Shown one piece after another: positions 57,227 to 64,000 of a stretch of DNA of 64,000 nt (positions within the stretch are counted from its first letter, which is position 1; the number at the start of each line of letters is the position of its first letter). The position numbers and the translations under genes are program-made. The notes under the pieces are model-generated. The model searched no databases. It was not told where the DNA came from and saw only the letters and a program-made list of their open reading frames with translations. Source of the stretch: an uncultured Pseudomonadales bacterium (GTDB lineage Bacteria; Pseudomonadota; Gammaproteobacteria; Pseudomonadales; Balneatricaceae); NCBI GenBank assembly GCA_943787595.1, contig CALSNA010000001.1, positions 248,001 to 312,000 on the forward strand, written 5' to 3'.

Positions 57227-60189
57227 GTGCATATCGCATTGGTAATGGTCGTTTGGGAGAAGCTGAGTTCATTTTTACCTTTGATGGTCATAAAATGACT
57301 GCTAGGGCAGGTGATACTGTAGCCTCTGCCCTGCTCGCCAACGGGGTTGAAGTCATTGGTCGTAGCTTCAAGTATCATCGTCCGCGAGGTGTAACTTCCA
57401 GTGGTCCTGAAGAAACAGGGGCGTTGGTGACACTTGGTTCAGGAGCCCGGCTTGAACCTAATGTCAGAGCTACTATGGAACCTGTGAGTGAAGGGCTAGA
57501 AGTATTTTCCCAGAATTGTTGGCCAACTCCCACGTTTGACCTATGGTCTGTCAATAGTCTGGTTAGCGGGCTATTGCCTGGTTCCTTACTATCTGCTGGA
57601 TTTTATTACAAGAGCTTTATGTGGCCAGCAGCCTTTTGGCATCGCCTCTATGAACCAGCCATCCGCCGGGCTGCCGGCATGGCAAAACCACCCAGGGAGG
57701 CTGATCCAGACCTGTATGACCGGATAAATAGTTTCTGCGATATTGCTGTTGTGGGTGGGGGTGCAGCAGGTCTCTCTGCAGCTTTAAGTTCAGCTCAGAG
57801 TGGTCTACGGGTGATTCTATTTGAGGAAAATAGTGATCTCGGGGGGCAATTGTTAAATGAACCACCTGATGCTATCAATGGAGACTTAGAACAATGGCGC
57901 AAGAGCGCGGTGGTTTCCCTGATGGCAGCACCGAATGTAACTATACTGACTCGCACCATATGCTGGGGCTGTTTTGATGGTAATACCCTGGCTGCCCATG
58001 AATGTATTGATGGTAAAGTACGTCAGAATTACCATAAGGTTCATGCCGGCAAGATCATTATTGCCGCGGGGGCTATCGAACGGCCCATGGTGTTCGCTAA
58101 TAATGACAAGCCAGGGGTCATGCTGGCCGCTTCCGCTCGCCGTATGCTGAATCATTATGGTATCGCCGCTGGCCATACCTTAGTTGTATTCACCAATAAT
58201 AATAGTGCTTATCAAACAGCCTTTGATTACCGGGCTCATGGCATCAGTACTCTGGTGGTAGATAGCCGTTGTAAACCCCCGGCCAAGCTAGTAGCAGCCT
58301 GTGCTAAACAGGGTATCCAGCTACAGACTGGGGGGGTGGTGATTCAGGCTAGGGGCTGGCATGGAGTGCGTAAAGTGGTATTGGCTGATCTATCGTCTGA
58401 CGGTAAGAGTATGACCCGCAAACGGGTTGTGGCCTGTGACCTGCTGGCCCATTCTGGGGGCTGGACACCACAGGTGCAGATGGCGGCTCATGGAGGCATG
58501 GTACCCATATATAACCAGAAGATCACTGCCTTTTTGGTAGATAAACTGCCTAATGATACCTGGTCTGTTGGTGCGGCAGAAGGTGAAAATAGCCTGTATG
58601 CCGGTATCCAGCAGGCACTGACTGCTGCTCGGTTAGCCTGTGATGAACTTGGGCAAACTGCAGGTGAAATAGTGCTGCCACCACGTGACTTGGATGGAGA
58701 GCTCAATATTGAGCCTCTGTGGCGAGTGCCGGCAGCAGGCAAACAAATGGTGGATATTCAACATGATGTCACGACTGACGATATTATGCAGGCCCATCTG
58801 GAAGGGTATGTATCTGTTGAGCATCTGAAACGCTATACCACTTTGGGGATGGCTAATGATCAGGGTCGGACAGCCAATGTTAATGCTCTGGCTATTATGG
58901 CGCAGTGTCGCAACCAAACCATTCAGGATACTGGTACAACCCGCTTTCGGCCACCTATTGCACCAGTCACTATGGGTGCTTTTGTTGGCCGAGCAGTGGG
59001 TGAATATTTCCAACCAGTACGTCGCACTCCCATGCAGGCATGGCATGAGCGGTTCGGTGCTGTATTTGTGAATGTTGGACTGTACCGCCGACCCCAGTAT
59101 TATCCTCGGGTAGGCGAGACACTGGATGATGCCTATAAACGGGAAACGACCCATGTGCGTCAAAAAGTAGGTATTTGTGATATAACGTTTCTGGGAAAGA
59201 TTGAGGTGGTGGGACCTGATGCGGCAGTATTTCTGGATCGTATTTATATCAACATGTTAAGTACCCTTCCAGTCAATAAGGCTAGGTACGGCATTATGTT
59301 GCGGGAGGATGGTTTTGTTTATGATGATGGAACTACCACTCGTCTTGCTGAAGATCGGTATTTTATGACCACTACCACCGCCAAAGCTAGTTCTGTACTG
59401 GCCCATCTGGAGCGTTGCCTGGAAATAGAATGGCCTGAACTCAAAGTCCGGGTCAGTTCTGTCAGTGAACACTGGGCGGCCATGTCTGTAGCCGGACCAG
59501 CATCCCGAAACACCTTACAAAATGCCTTTGAAGATATTGACTTTGCCAGCGAGGCGCTGCCTTTTATGGGAGTGGTGCATGGTCAGTATAAGAACATCAT
59601 CCTGCGCATTTTGCGTATCAGTTTCTCTGGCGAAATTGCCTATGAAATTTATGTGGGTGCTGATCATGGTGAGACCATCTGGGAACGTATTATGGAGGCG
59701 GGAGCCAAATTCAACATTATTCCCTATGGTTTAGAATCCCTGGGTGCATTACGTATCGAAAAGGGCCATGTTACTGGCTCTGAACTGGATGGGCGAGTGA
59801 CATTGGGTGATGTCAACCTGGAGGCTATGGCATCTCGTAAAAAATGGTTTGTGGGTCAGAACCTGATGCAGCGACCAGGGTTGAAGAACCCGAACCGGCC
59901 GCGGTTGGTTGGCCTCAGGTCCGTTGATCCTAAGGTTCCCATTGCAACTGGCTCTATTTTGGTAACCGATGCCAACACTGAGGCTAGAGCCAACTCGGAG
60001 GGTTGGGTTTCCTCTATGACCTACAGCCCCGAATTGGACAGTTTTATTGCCCTGGGTTTTTTATGTAATGGGCTCAATCGTTATGGTGAGGTTATTTATG
60101 CAGCCTACCCAGTGAAAAGACGGATCGTAGCCGTTGAAGTGGTCAGCAACCACTTTGTTGATCGACAAAACCAGAGGGTGAAGGGTTAA
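57223..60189 (+). CDS. soxA: Sarcosine oxidase, alpha subunit
   Basis: The 988-residue NAD- and tetrahydrofolate-binding subunit. Domains: an N-terminal ferredoxin-like part (about 15-100; FTFDGHKMTARAGDTVASAL, YHRPRGVTSSGPEE), a pyridine nucleotide-disulfide oxidoreductase part (GxGxxG near 172-185, VVGGGAAGLSAALSSA; AAGAIERPMVFANNDKPGVM), and a C-terminal GcvT-like folate-binding domain (about 604-985). The latter carries AWHERFGAVFVNVGLYRRP, GKIEVVGPDAAVFLDRIY and RIEKGHVTGSELDG. The folate domain lets the enzyme capture formaldehyde as methylene-THF. The start overlaps soxD by 4 bp, and the end overlaps soxG by 1 bp. Confidence 0.96.
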   Translation: MSAYRIGNGRLGEAEFIFTFDGHKMTARAGDTVASALLANGVEVIGRSFKYHRPRGVTSSGPEETGALVTLGSGARLEPNVRATMEPVSEGLEVFSQNCWPTPTFDLWSVNSLVSGLLPGSLLSAGFYYKSFMWPAAFWHRLYEPAIRRAAGMAKPPREADPDLYDRINSFCDIAVVGGGAAGLSAALSSAQSGLRVILFEENSDLGGQLLNEPPDAINGDLEQWRKSAVVSLMAAPNVTILTRTICWGCFDGNTLAAHECIDGKVRQNYHKVHAGKIIIAAGAIERPMVFANNDKPGVMLAASARRMLNHYGIAAGHTLVVFTNNNSAYQTAFDYRAHGISTLVVDSRCKPPAKLVAACAKQGIQLQTGGVVIQARGWHGVRKVVLADLSSDGKSMTRKRVVACDLLAHSGGWTPQVQMAAHGGMVPIYNQKITAFLVDKLPNDTWSVGAAEGENSLYAGIQQALTAARLACDELGQTAGEIVLPPRDLDGELNIEPLWRVPAAGKQMVDIQHDVTTDDIMQAHLEGYVSVEHLKRYTTLGMANDQGRTANVNALAIMAQCRNQTIQDTGTTRFRPPIAPVTMGAFVGRAVGEYFQPVRRTPMQAWHERFGAVFVNVGLYRRPQYYPRVGETLDDAYKRETTHVRQKVGICDITFLGKIEVVGPDAAVFLDRIYINMLSTLPVNKARYGIMLREDGFVYDDGTTTRLAEDRYFMTTTTAKASSVLAHLERCLEIEWPELKVRVSSVSEHWAAMSVAGPASRNTLQNAFEDIDFASEALPFMGVVHGQYKNIILRILRISFSGEIAYEIYVGADHGETIWERIMEAGAKFNIIPYGLESLGALRIEKGHVTGSELDGRVTLGDVNLEAMASRKKWFVGQNLMQRPGLKNPNRPRLVGLRSVDPKVPIATGSILVTDANTEARANSEGWVSSMTYSPELDSFIALGFLCNGLNRYGEVIYAAYPVKRRIVAVEVVSNHFVDRQNQRVKG

Positions 60190-60716
60190 TGTCTAGCGTA
60201 CTTTATGAGCATTTCCAATTGCCTCAAATATTTACTGCAGTACAATTAGATGTTACAACCACGCCAGCTATGTGGCAGCTAGAGGGCTATACAAATATTG
60301 ATCATCAGGTGCAGGCCCTTGTGGGTATGACAGTACCAGATCGGGGCCGGGTGACGAAGCTGGGCACGGAGCGCCTAGTTTGGTTTGGCCGGGATCGCTA
60401 TTTTCTGACTACCCAACGGCAGGATCTGCACGATAGTGATGGCCTTTACGTAACTAACCAGACCTACAGTAGAGCCCAAATTCTGATAGAGGGAGAAGCT
60501 GCCCGATCCCTTCTGGCTCGTGGCTTGCCCATTGATGTCGCTGATGCAGCCTTTGCTGTGTCAGATGTGAAACACAGTCACATCAACCATATTGGGGTTA
60601 CAGTTATCCGCAACCATGATAATGCAGGCAGTCCTATTTTTGAACTCTGGGTAATGCGTGGCTTTGCCAAATCCCTGATGGATTTTCTCCTCCGTTCAGC
60701 GGCAACCCTATGCTGA
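60189..60716 (+). CDS. soxG: Sarcosine oxidase, gamma subunit
   Basis: The 175-residue fourth chain, structurally like the folate-binding half of GcvT but without known catalysis. It begins in the soxA stop codon (TAATG). Recognisable parts are LARGLPIDVADAAFAVSDV and IFELWVMRGFAKSLMDFLL at the C-terminus, the position of the conserved RSFA-type segment. It closes the operon, and a terminator follows about 45 bp on. purU, glyA or folD, which often accompany sox genes, are not next to it. Confidence 0.9.
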   Translation: MSSVLYEHFQLPQIFTAVQLDVTTTPAMWQLEGYTNIDHQVQALVGMTVPDRGRVTKLGTERLVWFGRDRYFLTTQRQDLHDSDGLYVTNQTYSRAQILIEGEAARSLLARGLPIDVADAAFAVSDVKHSHINHIGVTVIRNHDNAGSPIFELWVMRGFAKSLMDFLLRSAATLC

Positions 60717-60759
60717 CAGTCTGTACAAAAGGCTTTAAAAAATAAAATATATGTTGGCA

Positions 60760-60796
60760 TTTCCTTTCCGTCAAGCCAAAGGAAAGGTGATTTTTT
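60760..60796 (+). terminator. Rho-independent terminator of the sox operon
   Basis: CCTTTCC (60763-60769) pairs with GGAAAGG (60781-60787), or the overlapping TTTCCTTT with AAAGGAAA. The stem is followed by TGATTTTTT (T-run 60791-60796). It lies just after soxG and is the clearest intrinsic terminator in the window. Confidence 0.7.
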
Positions 60797-60831
60797 AACT
60801 TGCATTTAAAGTGATCCACTTGTAACCCTGT

Positions 60832-61676
60832 ATGACCGTTTGTCAGGTGATTTGCAACCATGCAGAACAACTTATTCATGTTATTGCTAAGCGCAGCTGG
60901 AAACTCTCAGGAGTACTACCAGTTATATCTAAAAAGGCTGATACAAGCGAGCTAGAAGTTAACAGTAGTCTGGATAATTTGGTGCAGAAAGCACGAGACC
61001 AACTGGCTTGTTTGGCTATTGCCCGCTGTACAAGTCACGGTATGGCACATCTGGTGAGACTGTTCTAAGGACTTAAGGGTATACGATCTATTTAAGCTCA
61101 GCCCGTCCAGACCCGGGTATTGGTATTGACATATTAGTAGTTCCAGGTTTTGTCGGGTTTGGAGAACCACAAATTTGTGCTCAGATAGAATTTAGAGGTT
61201 ATCCACTGGACTAGCTGATTAGTGTTATGCAAAATATCATGGATTCCTGGCATCGTGAGTTGGTTTCAAAAGCAGCCTGTAGGCGAGGTTAATATGGCTA
61301 AAGTCAATGTAATGCCCTGGATTCAGATGCGTGGCCAATGGCTGGAGCAAATCAGGTTTATATTGATACACCGATGATCTCCTTACGGCACAAAAGCTAT
61401 TTTAAGCAAAAAAAGGAACATTTAAACCAGCTAATTCTGTTACTCGATTAATACAGACTATCTTTAATAGAATGAGCAGTAGATTATTCTTTACCAACAG
61501 AATCAAATTTCTGTTTTAATAGCTGCTCCGGTTAAGCAAAATTCTTTCCTGGTCGGTGTGGCAAAGTCAGTTACTGATTTACCAGTATTTGAATTGCTCA
61601 AAATTATCAATAATGTACCATCAGTACAAGTAATTCTTATTGAACAGGCTATAATGCCTGCCTCTAATTGGCGCTA
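60832..61676 (+). pseudogene. Decayed, unidentified gene region after soxG
   Basis: Several protein-like pieces follow each other in changing plus-strand frames: 60832-61068 (78 codons, with ARDQLACLAIARCTSHGMAH), then DPGIGIDILVVPGFVGFGEP and CAQIEFRGYPLD, a stop, and LISVMQNIMDSWHRELVS, and finally about 60 open codons ending at 61676 (VLIAAPVKQNSFLVGVAKSV, TDLPVFELLKIINNVPSVQV). The pattern looks like one gene broken by stops and frameshifts. I cannot name the family. Its place after the sox terminator suggests a linked catabolic gene. Confidence 0.4.
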
Positions 61677-62065
61677 ATCATTTGTTTCTTTATATGTGGT
61701 TACTGAGGCTCGTGTGCTAGAGCTGTCTCGCTAATGCTGCTGGGTGACAGTCTTTACGTCTTGATGCATGCCAATCAAAGTACTGTCGTGTCTCCTGCCG
61801 GGGTAAGGTGTTACTTTTGTTCGCTTCGCCACAAACTGACTGGAATTCTATTTAAAAATACAAGTGATTGTCGATTGTCAGCACATAGTTAAAACTGTTG
61901 TAATGCTGGTTGTTGTAAGGTCCACTGATAAAAAATAGCTAGAGTAAAATGCAATGAATTAATGGTGAAATAGTTGGGTACGTTGAAGTGTCAGGCCTGA
62001 CAAAGTAGTGATTAGCCTGTGATAGTATGGTAATCTCATGCTTAAATAAGACTGGGAAGCTTAGT
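61677..62065. other. Spacer before the Ldh2-family gene
   Basis: About 390 bp between the decayed stretch and the 3' end of the minus-strand oxidoreductase. I see no gene or clear hairpin. Confidence 0.45.
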
Positions 62066-63061
62066 TTAACTACTAGCTAGATTCAGTACTTGTTGCCACA
62101 ATTCGGCATCAATAGTGACATGATTCGGCCAGTTTTGTCTGGCTCCTGGTAGACGAGCCCCAGGCTGTTGGGCCACCGCTTCACTGATCGTATCCAGTCT
62201 TTGCCAGAAAGTTTCGCCTGCAAAGCTAGTCGGGTCAATCAGAAAATAAAATTGACCAAAATCTTGGGCAGGCCCTTCTGTGGCTTTAACGGGGGAGGCG
62301 GTAATACTGAGATCTGAACCAGTTACTGCTGCGGCCAGAATTTCAGCCATGAGTCCAAAACCATAACCTTTATATCCGCCTGATGACGACAATGAACCAC
62401 TTTGCAGAGCAATATTGGGGTCATCTGTGGGTTGGCCATCACTATCTACTGCCCAGCCCAAGGGTATTTTTTCACCATGGGCAGCGGCCATGCGGATTTT
62501 ACCAATGGCAATGGCGCTGGTGGACTGATCAAATTGTATTGCAATGCCGCCATTACGGGCTGGTATCGACATAGCAATGGGATTGGTTCCCAGAAGGGCG
62601 CGGGTGCCTCCTGGGGGGGATACACAGGCGGGGGCATTCGTTGTGCCAACACCAATCATTCCAAAAGCAGCAATCTGGGCAGTAAAGTAGCCCATGGACG
62701 TGCATGTGTGGGAATGACAAATGGTAAAGGCACATATTCCCTGTCGGTGAGCTACCGAGGTCGCCAGCTCAATGCCCTGGGCAAAGGCCGGCTGGGCAAA
62801 GCCAGCCATGGCATCCACCTTTACGGTGGCAGGTTTTGGCTGGCTAACTTTTGGTTGCACTGCGCCTTTAACCCGGCCACTGTGCAACTGGCGACAGTAG
62901 CTGTCCAGATAATAAAGTCCGCAGATGATGTTGCCCGTGGCTTCAGCTCTGCGTACAGCCTGGGCGACGCTGTCGGCAATCCATGGTAGGGCCCCGTGAG
63001 CTTGTAGGGCTGTGCTAGTCTTTTGTTCTATGGTGTCAAGGCTAACGGTTACTGTATTCAT
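62066..63061 (-). CDS. Ldh2-family (malate/L-lactate/delta-1-piperideine-2-carboxylate) oxidoreductase, active site altered
   Basis: A 331-residue protein of the Ldh2 / DpkA-like NAD(P)H-dependent fold. The family shows in LLGTNPIAMSIPARNGGIAI, GKIRMAAAHGEKIPLGWAVD, DGQPTDDPNIAL and SSGGYKGYGFGLMAEILAA. Members reduce cyclic imines (proline or lysine catabolism) or oxidise malate, lactate or ureidoglycolate. The normally strict S-H-G-x-x-R motif near the N-terminus reads IICGLYYLDSY (45-55), so the catalytic Ser-His and the Arg are replaced by Ile-Cys and Tyr. The frame is intact but the enzyme may be inactive. It ends the sox region before a second IS630 relic. Confidence 0.8.
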   Translation of the reverse strand: MNTVTVSLDTIEQKTSTALQAHGALPWIADSVAQAVRRAEATGNIICGLYYLDSYCRQLHSGRVKGAVQPKVSQPKPATVKVDAMAGFAQPAFAQGIELATSVAHRQGICAFTICHSHTCTSMGYFTAQIAAFGMIGVGTTNAPACVSPPGGTRALLGTNPIAMSIPARNGGIAIQFDQSTSAIAIGKIRMAAAHGEKIPLGWAVDSDGQPTDDPNIALQSGSLSSSGGYKGYGFGLMAEILAAAVTGSDLSITASPVKATEGPAQDFGQFYFLIDPTSFAGETFWQRLDTISEAVAQQPGARLPGARQNWPNHVTIDAELWQQVLNLASS

Positions 63062-63464
63062 GTCAAAATACTCTACTTAATAAGAATGCTTTATTGAATG
63101 GAAATCAATGCTTTCAAAACAATTTAAATGTTTTATCAAACACGAACACTGATTCACATAATACATTTATAGAACGTCTCTAACTATTTAAACCGTATGC
63201 ATACCCTATTAGATAGTAGGCTTTTATTTAACTCCTTATTTGTATTGATTATGCCATACCATAAGGCCTGTGCACAAAACGCAAAATAGAAATATTCCGT
63301 TTGGCTTTTCCATTTTTTATTTTTCTCAGCAGTCAGGATCAATATTGACCATCATAGTAGTGTCTGTAATCAGATAGAATGTTTTAAACTTAACTGGATC
63401 ATTTATGTATCACTCACGTTATTAATGGTTTTAACAAATGTTAAGTACACCAATCTTGTGATCG
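63062..63464. other. Spacer after the Ldh2-family gene start
   Basis: About 400 bp, AT-rich, no gene seen; it should include the promoter of the minus-strand oxidoreductase. Confidence 0.4.
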
Positions 63465-63825
63465 TTCTAGCCAAAGCTTTTTACTACACCAAGGTAACGC
63501 ACCTGTTGCATGGTTTGACGATTCCACAGGGCAAGAGGACATTTAATCTGTGCTGAATGTTTATCACACACCTACTTCATTAACAGGCTTTCTTGAGTGT
63601 CATGTAAGCGGTTTTGATCATCGTTCTTTCGGCTTTTCCAACCTTTTTCCATGGCTGTTTTATCGCCGTTTTCCCAAGCGTATACCCAACGATAAAATCA
63701 AGCCTGATTAAGCCTAATAAATCGGCTATTTTAAATCCGGAAAACCCTTATTTGCGCAACCGAATCGCTTTATAGTGGATTTGTTGCCAGGCTTCTGAGG
63801 ATGGTTTTCTAGTCTCTGCTTTCAT
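63465..63825 (-). pseudogene. IS630-family transposase relic (N-terminal half)
   Basis: Reading the minus strand from ATG 63825: RKPSSEAWQQIHYKAIRLRK, a stop, then GFSGFKIADLLGL (helix-turn-helix), a frameshift, YRWVYAWENGDKTAMEKG, then DKHSAQIKCPLALWNRQTMQ, which matches the DKTPxQLKxPFALWTRQxV segment of IS630-type transposases. Stops and frameshifts show it is dead. Only the N-terminal part is visible; the catalytic half is not found further left. Confidence 0.75.
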
Positions 63826-64000
63826 CAAGGATAGTATATATCCTACTATGAAATCATCGGGTTAATATCTTGCATCAAGCTAATATGCTATGTGAAATGA
63901 GTTATATGATCAATCATATAATAAAGTGATTGATTTAAAAATAATGTTGTAGTGTAGCCCGCTTATAATAAATCTTTTTAAATAACGATATTTTAATGAT
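63826..64000. other. Right end of window
   Basis: About 175 bp, AT-rich. An imperfect ATAGTA/TACTAT inverted repeat lies near 63831-63849, close to the start of the transposase relic, and could be part of an element end. No gene is seen. Confidence 0.35.

Noticed and set aside
1-64000. tRNA genes, rRNA or CRISPR arrays
   Set aside because: I looked for T-loop type GGTTCGA contexts and regular repeats. The matches found lie in coding regions or do not fold into a tRNA; no spaced repeats were seen.

Overview
The window reads as a chromosomal segment of a gammaproteobacterium. Gene order matches the Pseudomonas/Oceanospirillales-type arrangement in several blocks: gshB-yqgE-ruvX-pyrR-pyrB-pyrC'; tkt-epd; dksA-gluQ-pcnB-folK-panB-panC; gyrA-serC-pheA-tyrA/aroA-cmk-(rpsA)-ihfB-lapA-(lapB)-pyrF; and ubiG-yciK. 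Diagnostic traits are the catalytically dead PyrC', the TyrA-AroA fusion and a GlnK that closely resembles the Pseudomonas protein. Intact genes cover only about 75% of the window (summed from the coordinates given here). Twenty spacers or decayed stretches are 300-1300 bp long, several are recognisable gene corpses, and no dedicated transcription factor gene is visible. This suggests a host-associated lineage in active genome reduction; that lifestyle is inference, not seen.

Layout. 0-5.8 kb: an animal-type (KGA/GLS-like) glutaminase with C-terminal ankyrin repeats, a small stand-alone duplicate of its ankyrin domain, a GlnK with a duplicated B-loop, DsbB, a flavin reductase and a cold-shock protein, separated by long empty spacers. 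5.8-11.7 kb: the minus-strand pyrimidine/glutathione block. 12.8-20.9 kb: transketolase and Epd on plus, then pantothenate/folate/tRNA-modification genes on minus. 21.3-33.7 kb: sfsA, PBP1b and a lipoprotein, then hemL, sbcB, gcvT, gcvP (no gcvH seen). 33.7-37.7 kb: a poorly coding stretch around an MFS transporter with a long helical-repeat tail. 37.7-51.4 kb: dgt, comEA-like, pyrF, a lapB pseudogene, lapA, ihfB, an rpsA pseudogene, cmk, tyrA-aroA, pheA, serC, gyrA. 51.8-54.6 kb: ubiG, yciK, an acetyltransferase. 54.7-63.8 kb: a heterotetrameric sarcosine oxidase operon (soxBDAG) and an Ldh2-family oxidoreductase, bracketed by two relics of IS630-type transposases.

Functionally, the window links nitrogen and one-carbon metabolism: glutamine deamidation (glutaminase), nitrogen sensing (GlnK), sarcosine demethylation to glycine (soxBDAG), and glycine cleavage (gcvT, gcvP). 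SerC, Epd and PheA/TyrA-AroA supply serine/PLP and aromatic amino acids. The most striking observations are the decay of the normally essential rpsA and lapB inside otherwise intact syntenic blocks, the eukaryote-like glutaminase with its split-off ankyrin copy, the 5-residue duplication in the ATP-binding B-loop of GlnK, the loss of the phenylalanine-binding motifs in the PheA ACT domain, and the IS630-flanked sarcosine module. No tRNA, rRNA or CRISPR array was found by eye.
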